Below are positions 44,616 to 56,738 of a DNA stretch of 64,000 nt, piece by piece (positions within the stretch are counted from its first letter, which is position 1; each line of letters opens with the position of its first letter). A program made the translations under genes and the position numbers. The notes below the pieces were generated by a model. That model ran no database searches. It saw nothing but the letters and a program-made list of their open reading frames with translations, and was not told where the DNA came from. The DNA comes from Tricholoma matsutake (lineage: Eukaryota > Basidiomycota > Agaricomycetes > Agaricales > Tricholomataceae), in the NCBI GenBank assembly GCA_026075535.2, contig AP026538.1, forward strand, positions 16,252,337-16,316,336. Direction: 5' to 3'.

Positions 44616-45425
44616 ATGCCTAAACGGCAAACCAGAGACCAAACACCACGCTGGGGTCTACACAACCCCTCCCTGATTACAGGCGACATCTATGACGATG
44701 ATGTCCAAGACTATGACACCTGGTATGAACAAGACAATCCGGAGGTAGCTACTGCCCTAGGGGCCGTTAGAGATCTATGGGCCGGAGAAGACCTCTCCAA
44801 CCCTGACGATGATGAGGACTCTCTTGCTATGCAAGAGGCCCTCACCTACGCCAAGAGCAGCCCCAAGCTTGCCTCAAGGAAAATGATTGACCGTGTGCTG
44901 TGGGTGCAGGATGTCCATGTTGCACATAAATGATGGACTCACAGTCTCGAACGTGAGGACATGTATACTCAGGAGCTCGGCATGGCTGAGCTCTTCTATC
45001 CAGAGGCATCCCCTGCCTCATTACCACCTTTGCCCCCCATCCCTGAGTTGGTGGAGGACGAAGTGCCGCTATCTGTGAATGAGAGGTTGGAAATTGAAGC
45101 CACCTCTCATGCCATGCTACACCAACTGGACGTGATGACCATGTTTGTTGGTACCGTCCGTACATCCACTGTTCCCCCTGCAGAGAGGAACGCATGGCGC
45201 CAAATGGCCTGGGAGTTATTCACAACCACCTGGCGACTGTCTGAGACGATGTCAGCAGAACTAGCAGCCGCTCTGACACCTCTCGATCTCACATCTCCGG
45301 CAGCCTTCTGGGCTTCCTATGCGGCGATGCACACTGCTCAACCAGAGCCTCAATCTGGGGAACCCTTGTCCCCAGCATGGCGCCGTCATCCTCGAGGTCC
45401 TCGTGGACAGCAGCACCACAACTAG
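44616..45425 (+). pseudogene. S-element ORF (alpha), one stop from intact
   Basis: ATG at 44616 (MPKRQTRDQTPRWG). Blocks DDVQDYDTWYEQDNPEVATA, LASRKMIDRVLWVQDVHVAH, then TGA at 44931-44933 replacing the codon for Q/R in other copies. The same frame continues WTHSLEREDMYTQELGMAEL, IPELVEDEVPLSVNERLEIE, MTMFVGTVRTSTVPPAERNA, AWELFTTTWRLSETMSAELA, LDLTSPAAFWASYAAMHTAQ and EPQSGEPLSPAWRRHPRG, stop at 45425. The full length of the alpha protein is therefore about 269 residues. The C-terminus is rich in Arg/Pro/Gln. No known domain. Confidence 0.65.
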
Positions 45426-46062
45426 TACAGGGGCCTATTCCCCTCTACATTCATGGCCACCAAGTAACTGGTGGCCATTATCGGGATGGTGACATGGCGT
45501 CACCTCCCTATACCTTCTCCCCGCTGCGGGGGGGACGATGTCATCGAGTGCATGCACATGTTTGCATTTGCTCGAGGGGGGCCTTGGCCCCCTACTTATG
45601 GCAGTCACAGTGAATAACCAGGTGAACAACCACCCGCCTTGTTACTGTCACTCATGCACAACACGGTGATGGTCCACCTCATTCATCTGGGGTGGTCAAT
45701 CCTTGTTGGCTGGAAATATGCAGACGGTTATTCCTCCCACAAGGGGGAATTTACGGTGAATTAACACTGCTGCACCTGATTTGACTTCGGTCAGATATGT
45801 GGCTGGGGGACCATTTTGCTCCAGCAGGCAATCTAATGGCTAGCTTCTGGAGGGGGGGGCCCCCCGCTAGATTATTGCCTTTCCTGTCTGAGAGGACAAT
45901 GTCTGTGGCACTGCCCACCTAAAGTGGCTAAAACAAGGACCTGGGTGGGAGATGGGCAAGGGGAATGCATAGATATAGTAGTACCCTAGTTTGTACCCCG
46001 CTCCGCAGACTGTGTTTGAGCCCCACATTATAAATTGTTGACCCAAAAAAAAAAAAAAAAAA

Positions 46063-46560
46063 ACATCGCTGACTCAATTAGCAGTGTGCATGCCAAGGCA
46101 CTCATTGGACGTGGTGTCCAGTTTGGATGGTACGTTGCATACATAAGGGCAGCCAGGGCTAACCCTGGCCTCCCCCTATGCCAATGCTGCTGGAAGTGGG
46201 GTCATCCCACCCCAGTGTGCAGAGCACCGCAGACCAAATGTCCGATCTGTGCAGGACCTCACCACAAGGAGCACCACCATGCCCTCATGAGATGCTGCAA
46301 GGGTAGCCCCACAGCTAACCCACCAATCCCTGCTACCCCAGAAGGGGCAGCCTGTCCACACCCAGCTAGGTGTCTAAACTGCCAAAAAAATCATGCATCT
46401 GACGATTGTCGATGCAATTTCTGGTGACACCACTTTGACCATGATTGGATCAAAGTGTGCTATCTCGAGGTGAGTGCCAGATGAAAGTCCCACTCCCCTC
46501 CTAATTACCCTCCCACAGGATGCGGTGGTCAAACATAAATGAGAGAAAGACTCAGGTCTA
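46063..46560 (+). pseudogene. LINE ORF1, copy E, C-terminal zinc-knuckle part
   Basis: Resumes with NIADSISSVHAKALIGRGVQ. Knuckles CQCCWKWGHPTPVC, CPICAGPHHKEHH and CLNCQKNHASDDCRC, with a TGA right after RCNFW at 46425-46427 (copy A has CGA, Arg). The rest, to the region of WSNINER, overlaps the ORF2 start at 46539. Confidence 0.7.
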
Positions 46561-49500
46561 CAAGTATATAGTCAAAATGTAAACAGAAACTATGGTTACA
46601 TGGACACTTTGCTGGCAGATCTAGTAGACAATTACAATTTGCTTTTCATCCAAGAGCCACCTTAGCGGCTAATAAGACAGGCCCCCTCTGCCCACAACAG
46701 GGAAGGGGAGGATGTTATAGGTGCACCCATGAGCCCAAATTGGAGTCTGCTGGTGCCCCCATCAGGGGTTGACAACCCCCCATGTGTTACTGTGTACATT
46801 GCAAACAGCATTGCAAATCGTAGACCAGGGCTCCGCTGAGACCTGATCGATTACCATGACATCCTCCTCTTCTCCCTGGGAATAGGGGATGACATCATGC
46901 TTCCGGCAAACATCTATTCAGACAGCCAACATACAGCCACCACACTTCTTTATGAAAGCATCATGGCCCTCCCATGCCTGCACTTCATGTGCAGAGACTT
47001 TAACATATGCCATGCCTCCTGGGATCCCCAGGGGCCTGAGCACTCAATTCATGCTGGCCACTTAGTGGAATCAGCTGTGGCTTTAGGCTTAACAAGGGCC
47101 TTCCCCATCGAGGAAGGACCCACACACTTTCCTCCACAACAGGGCCTTCACCCCACAGTGATCGACCTGATGTTTGTACCCACGGATCTCCGATTCATGC
47201 TGTACTGTGAGATTCTACCAAAGGCCAGAGGGACGTCTGACCATGCCCCCCTGACACTCACACTGCCTGGCCCAGGATCTCGGGTTCCGGTCACGAAGTG
47301 GTCTATTAAAAAAGGATCTGAAGTGGAGGTGTCATACTTAGACACTGTCTCTTCTGCATTAAACTGGTGGCTTGAATGCCATGGGAACACAGTGACAGAG
47401 ATTGATGAAATTGTTTCAGCGATATCAGCAATCTTAACCAAGGCATGGGATGACCATGCCATGGAATCGCGTCTAGGCAAAGCGTCCAAAGGATGGTGGA
47501 CAGAGGAATGCAGAGATGCACTAGATACATTCAGACTCTCCCAAGAGGGAGAGGACTGGAAACAATATTGCAAAGTCATGAGACATGCAAAACAGGACTT
47601 CTTCGAGGATTGAATCCATGAGGTAGCCACCACAAACAGGTGACCCTGGGCCCTCCTGGCCTGGACTCGCCAAAGAAACCTACCATAATTCGAGGCAATC
47701 TCCTTCCAGGGAAATCCTTGTAATGATCTAGAATCACTGTGGAATGCCCTAGATGGTTCCTACAACACTGCCTCAGATCGACAAGTAGATCTGGAGTTTT
47801 TATCCAAATTGGACCCAGTGCCTGGAAGGACCTGGATCACATTCTCAGTTACAGAGATGAAGGAGGCACTAAACACATGCTCCTCCTGCTCCATGCCAGG
47901 TCCCAATCATGTTATGTGGTTGCACCTAAAACACTGGTGCACGTCCCCAGAGGTGGCAGGGCTAATCACCCACATTGCTGAAGCATGCATCAAGGCAGGC
48001 CACTGGCCAGCCCATTTCAAGGAGTCCTTGTCAGTTATCATACCAAAACCAGGGAAGCCCAACTACTCCACACCAAAGTCGTTCAGGCTGATTGTGCTCT
48101 TGAACACTCTGGGGAAACTGGTTGAAAAAATGCTGTCCAGATGGCTTCAATTTGATGGAGTTGCACACGGCGCCTTTGAACCCAACCAGTTTGGATGAGT
48201 TGCCCAGCATTCCACCGAGGACACAGGGATATACCTCACCCACCTGGTATGTGCAGGATGGGCTGAGGGACTACAAACAAGTGTTGTTGCATTCGACATA
48301 GCTCAATTCTTTCCTTCATTGAACCACCAGGCTCTTTTGGAGATCATCTCCCAGTCGGGGTTCCCCACAGTGGTGGTGAACTTCTTCCAATCCTACATTG
48401 TGGGCTGCAAAACAACCTACAAGTGGAACACCTTCTTGTCTGGCTCGTTTGCAGCAGATGTGGGGGTGAGACAGGGCAGAGCCCTGTCCCCTGTCTTGTC
48501 GGTGCTCTACCTAGCACCTGTCATGAAACTCTTCAGGAGCAGTGAGATCAGCCAGACAGTCGACCTCATGTCATATGTGGATGATGGCACGCTTATCGTC
48601 TGCTCCCCCCGGCTGGAGGAAAACCTCCCCCTGCTGAAACAGGCCTATGGCTGGATATTCCAGGCGTTCACCTCTCTCAGACTTGTCCTCGAACATGACA
48701 AGTCTGAAGTATTCCACTTCACTAGGGTGAGGAGGTTTCAACCTCTGCCCATAGACTTAGGCTGTGCCCCATACACAGGCGGATCCCCACTCAAACCCAA
48801 GGTCACCTGGAGGTACCTCGGTTTTTTCTTCGACCGCAAACTCTCCTTCAAAGAGCATGCAAGATTCTACTCCACCAAAGCCCTCACTATGGTGAGGGCA
48901 ATGGGTATGCTTGGCAATTCTGTAAGGGGGCTCAAACCCATGCAGAAGCACCTCCTATACCGCTCGTGCGTCATGCCAATCATGATGTACAGTCTGAGAC
49001 TCTGGCACTTTAAAGGCGCATGCTTCAAAGGTGTCATCAAAGTGTTGGCCCAGGTGCAGTCCATCGCTGCATGCTGGATCACCGGTGCCTTCAGAACCAC
49101 CCCTATCAGTGGCCTGGAAAGTATCACAGGGCTACTGCCCATGCAGTTGCTACTGCGCTATCTGGCAGACAAGGGGGCCCTAAGAACCCCCCTTCTCACC
49201 CCTTCACACCCTCTAAGAGCAATCATGGAGAGGAAATACGCAGGTACCACCACACCCCACAACCTAAGACTAAAAGTGGCCAGTGTAGTGTCCATCTTCT
49301 CACTACTTAGTCCCTCACTAGCCTCAGCAGCAGCAATGGATTCAGTCCCCAAGGATGAATTCGATCCCTTTGGAGAAGAAAGCATCCCTGGAAACAGAGT
49401 AAAGGATCTATTCCATACCTGATTCACTACTCAGTGCCTCTCCTCCAAGGAGGATGAGGCAAGGAACACCTATAGAGGGGACCTTGATAAGGCTTGGGTG

Positions 49501-49986
49501 AAGGCCCAGAGCAAGGTTGATACCCTTGTCATAGCAGTGGATGCTTCAGTGCCCACCAATTCCAAATACCAAGCAGTAGCTTGCACCCTCGTCTTCAGAC
49601 AAGGGGAGCAGATAGATCGCATTGTCTCAGCTTCTGGGAGGAGAACCCCCCCAGAGGTCAAACTTTTGCACTCCAACTCAGAGTCTCAGCTGCATGCAGC
49701 AAGGGATGCAAGAGATTGGTGATTTTCTCAGATTCTGCAGTGGGAATCGATTCCCTCATAGATCCCAAACCATGCTCTTAGCAGGAGATGAGGAACAAAA
49801 TGTTACATTCTGGCACGTACCTTCGACCTTCAAATGGGGAGTGCACAAGAAAGCTCATGATGTTGCCACATCAACCAAGATCTCCATGGGCAGACACCCA
49901 AGGACGTCTCTAGATTACCTCAAGGCCCAAGTAGACAAGGGGGTCATAAAGGATTGGCACACGCAGTTCATCAGACCTGCGTCATC
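46539..49986 (+). pseudogene. LINE ORF2, copy E: endonuclease, RT, RNase H start
   Basis: ATG at 46539 overlaps the ORF1 end in another frame. Endonuclease: SQNVNRNYGYMDTLLADL, LLFIQEPP then TAG, MCRDFNICHASWDP (GDFN changed to RDFN), VIDLMFVPTDLR, SDHAPLTLTLPG. RT: FKESLSVIIPKPGKPNYSTP, TGA at 48196-48198 after NQFG, VAFDIAQFFPSLNHQ, RQGRALSPVLSVLY, LMSYVDDGTLIV, VTWRYLGFFFDRKLSFKEH. Long open stretch 48319-49422, ended by TGA at 49420-49422 (copy B: Arg). RNase H begins VIAVDASVPTNSKYQ at about 49530 with PPEVKL, then a frameshift and a small deletion near 49770. Interrupted at 49986 by an S element. Clearly inactive. Confidence 0.8.
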
Positions 49987-50451
49987 GCTCCTTGACTTGT
50001 TACAACCACTATAAACAGTGGTAAACACTCCTGCTTGATGTTGGTAGCAATGTCGAGACTCCAATTTTGGTCCGATTTTCAATCGGATTTTGTCATCACG
50101 AACGCTCTCGGCATCTCCAGGCCTGGCCTGATTTGCTAAGAGATCCGTCCATCCGATCTCCAGGGATGTCTCAGTCATTGTTTCCAACAGTGAACTGCTA
50201 TCTGTCTCGTTCCCCTTGGCTTCGAGGATCCTGGCTAGGTGAGTGGTGTCTATGAAAGAGTAGTCTAGGTCCCTATGGGGGCTTAGAGCGGGTGTAGGAT
50301 GCCTGCTTCAATGCTCACCCAAGTAGAAGTGCTTGTTTAGTTGGGGGAGGGCCAGCTTAGGGGGAGGGACATTGTTACTGTACTGTTGGTCGTCTCTGGG
50401 GCTTCCAACCTCCATGCTATGTGAGTCACTACTACTAGGGACAAGCTACAC
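49987..50451 (+). mobile_element. S retroposon, 5' leader; rest outside window
   Basis: CGCTCCTTGACTTGTTACAA at 49987 and the hairpin leader up to GGGACAAGCTACAC. A minus-strand LINE (copy F) is inserted at 50452. The body of this S should continue to the right of the window. The leader hairpin at about 50177-50194 has changed on both sides (CATTGTT / AACAGTG). Confidence 0.75.
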
Positions 50452-51888
50452 TTTTTTTTTTTTTTTTGGGTCAAAAATTTATAACGCGATGCCCGAACGC
50501 AGTCCGCGGTAGAGACATACAAACAGAGTACACTATGCCCAGCCCAAGTCCTCCTCCTGTTGATCTTCACACCAACCACCTGGATAGCTGCGATGACCAC
50601 TAAGGGGGCCCCCTTTATTGAGTAAACGGACTTGCCAGTGGTGGCGTACCGACAACCCGAGCTTGACAATATCATGTTCCCCAAATCCCTACGGGTATGT
50701 GTGCAAGATTTAGGGGAAACTGCCACCCCGACGTGAGCCTCTCAGCTCAGAAAGGAAAGCATAGTTGACTGTATTGTTGTAAACAGAGGATCTGGAAGTG
50801 CTCAGGCACCTCCCTGAACCAGTACCTGATTTTGTGTCCCCCTGCCCTGACAGCTCCTGAACATGGGCAGGCCCCCTTTATGAGGGTTAATGGAATCGTC
50901 TGGTGCCCTCCAGCCACCCTGACATACCGATCACACTAGCCAGAACCAGATGGGGGTCATACGCCCTGCGCACACAACCTATCCTGGATCCCATGCAAGC
51001 AGGGTGAACGATCCTAGTGCAGGATTATTGTCCATGAATTCATGAAAGCCTTCGACGGTGTCAGGGCTTGCACGAGTTTCTTTGCAATCCACTGCATGGC
51101 AGATGCGTAATATATGGTCTCAAGTTTGGATCTTGGGACCAAGGCACCAGCATTGGTATTCCCCGTCGAGGGAGAGACGGTGACGATACTCCCCTATAGG
51201 AGCATGGTCAGTGATCATACGAGTTGAACAGAAAGTCATCGTAGTGTTGCTTCCCATTACTTTCAGCCAAGGCCCACCTTTGTGAGTCGAGGGTAAAACC
51301 AATTTTCCACCTACTCCTTTGAGCTGGTAGAAGTGCCGTCCACAATATGCCAGATCTGAGAACTGGGTGTGCCAATCCTTACAAACAGCCTTTTCGACCT
51401 GGTTTTTAAGGTAATCTAAAGACGTCCACGGGTGTCTGCCCAGGGAGATCTTGGTCAATGTAGCTACATCATGAGCCTTCTTGTGCATGTTCCACTCGAA
51501 TTTCGAGGGGACATGCCAGAATGTGACGTTTCTCTCCTCGTCCCCAGCTAGCCAGGGGCGAAGAGAGTGGCAAGCATCCAGAGCAAAGATCTGCCCAGAG
51601 CGTGGTTTTGGGTCTACAAGGGACTCGATGCCCGTGGTAGAGTCCGAGAATATCACCAGCTTTTTGCAACCCCTACCGCAAGCAGCAGAGACGCCTAGTT
51701 GGAGAGCAAAGAGTTCGACTTCTGGGGGGGTTCTCCTCCTAGAAGCTGAGACAATGCAATCCACCTGTTCTCCCTGTCCAAAGACAAGAGCACAGGCGAC
51801 AGCTTGGTATTTTGCATCTGTGGGCACTGAAGCGTCCACCGCAACGATGAGAGTGTCATCCTCTACTGGGGCAGAGGCCCAGGCCTTG
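50452..51888 (-). mobile_element. LINE (copy F), 3' end and RNase H (minus)
   Basis: Poly(T) 50452-50467, GGGTCAAAAATTTATAACGC, 3' UTR, then the RNase H region up to GGCCCAGGCCTTG at 51888, where an S element is inserted. The upstream part of this LINE must lie beyond the right edge if the nested reading is correct. Confidence 0.8.
51000..51888 (-). pseudogene. LINE ORF2: RNase H and C-terminal motif
   Basis: From AWASAPVEDDTLIVAVDASV: RNase H with VDASVPTDAKYQ (first Asp), PPEVELFALQLGVSAACG (Glu), KLVIFSDSTTGIESL (Asp), HVPSKFEWNMHKKAHDVA (last His/Asp region). Then SLGRHPWTSLDYLKNQVEKA, GEYQCWCLGPKIQT and TGA at 51120-51122 (CGA in copy D), DHILRICHAVDCKET beyond. A complete RNase H domain with all acidic residues; the cleanest copy in the window. 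Confidence 0.75.
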
Positions 51889-52858
51889 TTTTTTTTTTTC
51901 TTTTTGGGTCAAAAATTTATAATGCAGGGCTCGAACGCAGTCCGTGGAGTGGGGTACAAACTCAGGTACTACTCTATCTACGCGTTCCCCTCACCCATCT
52001 CCCACCCAGGTCCCCGTTTTAGCCACTTTAGGTGGGCAGTGCCACAGACATTGGCCTCTCAGCCAGGAAAGGCAATAATCCGGAGGGGGAGCCCCCCCTC
52101 CCGAAGCTAGCCATTAGGTCATCAGCTAGTCCAGAATGGTCCCCCAGCCACATATCCAACCAAAGTCAGATCAGGTGCAGCCGTGTTAATTCACTGTAAA
52201 TCCCCCCTTGCGGGAGGCATAACCATCTGCATGTTCCCAGCCAACGAGGGTTGACCACCCCAGGCGAATGAGGTGGACCATCACTATGCCTGCGAACGAG
52301 TGACGAAAATGAGGTAGCTGGTTATTCACCTGGTTACTCACCAGAACTACCATAGGCAGGGGGCCAGGGCCCCCCCTTGAGCAGGTGCCAACACATGCAT
52401 GCACTCGATGACAACGTCCCCCCCACAGCAGGGAGAAGGTGTAGGGTAACGGCTAAGGGTCATTATCCCAATAACGGCCACCACTCCTGTGGTGGGTGTA
52501 TATGTGGAGGGGTGGTTCCCCCTTTTCAGTAGTGATGCTGCTGTGCTCGAGGACCTCGAGGATGGCGGCATCATGATGGGGATGAGGGTTCCCCATGTTG
52601 GAGCTCTGCTGGAGCTGCCTGCCTAGCTGTGTAGGAAGCCCTGAAGGGTGCTGGTGATGTGAGATCAAGAGGCAACCCGGCAGCTGCTAGTTCTGCCGAC
52701 ATTGGCTCAGACAATTGCCAGGTGGTTGTGAATAATTCCCAAGCCATCTGACGCCATACGTTCCTCTCTGTGAGAGGGACAGCGGACACCCGGACGGTAG
52801 CAACAAAAAGTGTCATTGCCTCCAGTAGATGTAGAAAGCCATGAGAGGTGGCTGTTAC
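51889..52858 (-). mobile_element. S retroposon, beta, 3' half (minus); rest outside window
   Basis: T-tract 51889-51906 (one C inside), GGGTCAAAAATTTATAATGC, 3' UTR, and the C-terminal third of the beta ORF. Its tail terminus (AAAAATTTATAA) has the LINE-type base at one position where most S copies have CAACAATTTATAA. LINE H is inserted at 52859. The 5' half is expected beyond the right edge. Confidence 0.75.
52571..52857 (-). pseudogene. S-element ORF (beta), C-terminal part
   Basis: Reads ATSHGFLHLLEAMTLFVATV, RVSAVPLTERNVWRQMAWEL, TTTWQLSEPMSAELAAAGLP and LDLTSPAPFRASYTARQAAP, then ELQHGEPSSPS and stop at 52571. The frame is intact over the whole visible piece. The N-terminal part is displaced by LINE H. 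Confidence 0.6.
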
Positions 52859-52985
52859 ATCGCTTCTTGTCTTCTTACCGTGATGTGCACAGCCACAAAA
52901 AACTTGGTCGACACCGTTTTCAAACATTGTAGCTCAATCCATCCACGATCTCAGCAATCCGGTATAACCAGCATCTTACCAACGC

Positions 52986-54900
52986 ATGTCAGAATCGTAC
53001 TCTAGAAGAGGGGGGAGATTGGGCAAAGCGATGGACGAGGGGGGACTCTCTAGATCGGGTATGCCCAGAACTCCTGGCGACAATCCAATTGACTCTCTGC
53101 AGCTCTCTTCAAGCTGCAGATCCACACAGAACGCTCCCTCAGTGGGCCCACATAGGACCCAAAGAGGTTCTCCAACCCCCTCCCTCTACGGGGCAGGCAT
53201 CGTCACACCGTGAGCACAACGATTTAGTGTGCCAGTGCTATCCTCCAGGGATGCTACTGCATCTCCTGTACCTCCTGCTACCCCTTCCACACCTGCCTCG
53301 CAGTGGGCTGACAAAGTGGCTGATAACTCTTCCCCCCATGTCATTCAGGACACGAAGATGGCTAGTGATGACTGGAGCGGACCCCAGACCTTCGCCAAAG
53401 ACTTGGGGGAATATGCTGAAGGATTCCGGATCATTCTGAACAGGACAGGATTCAGATGACCCACTGCTGAGGAATGGCAGCTCATTGCGGAACAACTGGG
53501 CTCAGTGCTGGTAGCAGCTGCCGAGGCTGGTCTTGATCATAACTCGGGAAGCACTACACTCCGGGGAGCAATAGATAGGATGGTTGGGGGAAGTAAACGA
53601 CCTAGGTCGGGCACTGTCACCAACAATCCCAATGATGTCCCAAGGACGGACTATCTGGAGGGATGGGATGGGCATCACCCCCCCCCCTCACAAATCTGCA
53701 AGGACCCAAGGCCCGAAAGGGGCTCACCCTCTTCCTAAACCCCCAGCAGGGGGTGTCTCTTTATCATGGGGTCGAGGACCACCTCCTCCCATGAACTGGT
53801 CGACCAGGCCTCGGGGCAGGGGAACCTTTGCTCAGGTCGCTCGCTTCCGTGGGGGGCAAACACCTAACACATCCATGGATGGCCTTGTGCATCTAGCCAA
53901 GGCCTTCCCCGAACTTCCAACCAACAAGCTGGCGGATATACAGCAGCATGTTGGTCCCTCCAAACCGAAGGCTGCAAAGCCATCCCCTACTGTCCATGGA
54001 CCATCGAGACAACAGGTCCTGGTCCACGTTTATCCCCCCCTTGGGGTGGAGACGAATCCTGCTGACTTCCTGGACCATGTCCGGGCCACTCTCGGTCTGC
54101 ACCACTCTAAACTAGTGGCCCAGTCCGCATCGATGCATGCTGGTAACCTATCAGTAGCTACAGACGTTGTCGCCTCTGAGGAGGACCTTTGCTGCTTCAA
54201 GGAGGCTGCCCACAAGGCATTCCCTTTCACGTGGCAAGTGGATGCAGCGCTACCCATGTCCACGTCGTACCTTAAATTGGTCGACATGCCATACATCGCT
54301 AACGACAAGGCCTTAACACCTGATGTCGTCATTGCACACTTGGGAAAGTCCGGAATATTGGACCTCACAGTATTACAGGTGCCTCCATGGGTGATACGCG
54401 ATTCGAAGATGTTGGATACGTGCACCGTCTACCTTAACATCGCTGACTCAGTCAGTGGTGCACGAGCCAAGGCTCTCATCAGTCGTGGCGTCCAGTTTGG
54501 GTGCTACATCGCTTATGGTAGGGCTGCCAGGGTGAACCCCGGCCTGCCTCTTTGCCAACAATGCTGGAAATGGGGCCACCCCACCCCAGCATGCAGAGCT
54601 CCACAGACCAAATGCCCAGTCTGTGCAAGCCCACACCGTAAGGAGCACCATCGTGCCCTTGCAGGTGTTGTAAGGGAAACGCCAAGGTGAACCCTCCCGT
54701 CCCAGCCACCCCCGAAGGGGCAGCCTGTCCTCACCCAGCTAGGTGTATAAACTGCCGGAAGAACCACGCATCCAATGATCATCGGTGCAACTTTTGGTGA
54801 CATCACTTTGACCATGACTGGATCAAAGCTCGCTATGACAAGGTGAGTGCGAGACGCAATTCTCGCTCCCCTCCTGCTTACCATCCCGCAGGATGTGGTG
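52986..54900 (+). pseudogene. LINE ORF1, copy H, nearly full length
   Basis: ATG at 52986 (MSESYSRRGGRLGKAMDEGG). A TGA at about 53211 and TGA at 53457-53459 follow. A frameshift in the C-run near 53680 separates the head from a 368-codon open stretch (53584-54690) with PPPPMNWSTRP, GTFAQVARFRGGQTPNTSMD, LAKAFPELPTNKLADIQQHV, RQQVLVHVYPPLGVETNPAD, GLHHSKLVAQSAS, VDAALPMSTSYLKLVDMPYI and CTVYLNIADSVSGARAKALI. Knuckles CQQCWKWGHPTPAC (54553-54594) and CPVCASPHRKEHH follow. After another frameshift near 54670 the third knuckle, CINCRKNHASNDHRC, is in a different frame. Nucleic-acid-binding coat function inferred from the family. Confidence 0.75.
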
Positions 54901-54911
54901 GCTGAACATAA

Positions 54912-55928
54912 ATGAGGGACAGATGCAGAGCTATCCCTCGCTTGAGAATATTTAGTCAAAATGTAAACCGTAATTGGGGGTACATGGACTTGTTACTGGC
55001 AGATTTTATAGATGATTATGATTTGCTTTTCATTCAAGAGCCTCCCTGGAGGCTCATAAGACACGCCCCCTCCGCCCACAACAGGGAAGGGGAAGAAGTT
55101 ATTGGCGCACCAGCGAGCCCTAATTGGGGGACTCTGGTACACCCATCAGGTATAGATTCCCCTCCATGCATTGCTGTCTACTTTGCGAACAGCATCGCTA
55201 ATCTAAGACTGGGTCTCAGGCAAGATCTGATTGATGACCGTGACATCCTCCTGTTCTCACTGGGAATAGGGGAAGATGTCATGCTACTCGCTAACATATA
55301 CTTGGATAGCCAACATTCAGCTATCACGTCCTTATTTAAGAACATCATGATGATCCCTCACCTACACTTTATGTGTGGCAATTTTAACGTGAGGCATGCC
55401 GACTGGGATCCTCAAGGGCCTGCACACTCAATTCATGCTGACCACTTAGTGGAAACGGCTGCGGCATTAGGCCTGACTAGAGCCCTACCAGTAGTGGAGG
55501 GCCCCACCCACTTCCCCCCTCAACAGGGCCTTCACCCCACGGTGATCGACCTGATGTTTGTACCTATGGATCTTAGATTCGTATTGTACTGTGAGATTGT
55601 ACCTGAAGCCAGGGGGATGTCTGACCACACCCCTCTGACATTAGTGCTACCTGGCCCGGGATCTTTGGTTCCGGTTACCAAGTGGTCCATCAAAAAAGGA
55701 TCTGAGGAGGAAGCATCATATCGGGATGCTGTCTTCTCCGCTCTGACTCTGTGGCTTGGCTGGCATGGAGATACCTCAGCAGAAATTGATGATGTCGTCT
55801 CAGCAATATCAACGATTTTAAACAAGGCATGGGAAAACCATGCCAAGGAATCTCACCTCGGCAAGTCGTCCAAAGGCTGGTGGACAGACAAATGCAGTGG
55901 TGCCTTAGATGCTTACAGAGCCTCCTGA
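54912..55928 (+). pseudogene. LINE ORF2, copy H: intact-frame endonuclease
   Basis: ATG at 54912 (MRDRCRAIPRLRIFSQNVNR) overlaps the end of ORF1 (WWLNINEGQ) in another frame, which defines the ORF2 start of the family. Uninterrupted for 338 codons: LLFIQEPPWRLIRHAPSAHN (Glu), MCGNFNVRHADWDPQG (GDFN with Asp changed to Asn), VIDLMFVPMDLR, SDHTPLTLVLPG (His), SAISTILNKAWENHAKESHL. TGA at 55926-55928 after DAYRAS. The GDFN Asp is a catalytic residue of this nuclease fold, so the enzyme should be dead despite the open frame. Confidence 0.75.
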
Positions 55929-56738
55929 GATGAGGAGGACTGGAAGCATTACAGGAAAGTCGCTCCTTGACTTGTTACAACCACCATAAACAGTGGTAAA
56001 TACTCCTGCTCAATGTTGGTAGCAACATCGAGACTCCAATTTTTGTCCAATTTTTGATCGGATTTCACCATCACGAATGCTCTTGGCATCTCCAGGCCTG
56101 GCCTGATTTGCTAAGAGATCTGTCCATCCGATCTCTGTGGATGCCCCGGTCATTGTTTTTGACAATGGCTGCTATTCGTCTCGTTCTCCTGGGCTTCGAG
56201 GATCCTGACTAGGTGAGTGTTGTCTATGAAAGAGTAGTCTGGGTCCCTCTGGGGGCTTAGAGTGGGTGTGGGATGCCTGCTTCAATGCTCGCCCAAGTCG
56301 ATGCACTCGGTTAGTTGGGGGAGGTCTGGCTTAGGGAGGAGGGACATTATCACTGGATTGCTGGTCGTCTGGGAGGCTTCCAGCCTCCATGCTCTGTGAG
56401 TTTCTACTACTAGAGACATGCTACACTGACTACCCATTGGAATACACCATCGTTAAAAGGGGCCGGGCGATGGTGCCCCCTGGTGGCTAGGCCTACACCT
56501 TGGTGGCCACTTTTCACCACTATCCCTCTACCTCTGGTGCTCACTCCTCTGGGGTGTTATGACCCGGGTTCAATCTTCTCCCACCGGGCTACAGGATGTG
56601 CAGCCTGTTCCCCCCTTGGAGCATTCGGAGGCAGTATCGGGTGGACCCGGAATAGAGATAAGGGACCACCCGTTATCGATGGCACACTATGTATTTCGAT
56701 TTCTACCATCATCTACGAGCATGAACTTCCTCTCAATG

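Larger units (their letters stand above)
41868..46062 (+). mobile_element. S retroposon, alpha, in LINE E ORF1; itself interrupted
   Basis: Begins CAGCACTCCTTGACTTGGTA at 41868 and ends with poly(A) at 46062. Flanking duplication ACATCGCTGACTC (41855-41867 and 46063-46075). A second, gamma-type S in the opposite orientation sits in its leader (42107-44017). So alpha inserted into LINE E first and gamma into alpha later. Without the inner insertion it is about 2.27 kb. Confidence 0.85.
40290..49986 (+). mobile_element. LINE (copy E), most complete; 3' end outside window
   Basis: 5' end ATTGCTTCTTGACTTCTTAC at 40290. ORF1 is split by S at 41868-46062. It resumes at 46063 (after the tail) with duplication ACATCGCTGACTC, and ORF2 runs to 49986, where another S is inserted. 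Adding the missing end from copy D gives a full LINE of about 6.4 kb with ORF1 ~640 and ORF2 ~1,280 codons. Architecture (gag-like ORF1; EN, RT, RNase H) fits the Tad1 clade known from fungi. Confidence 0.8.
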
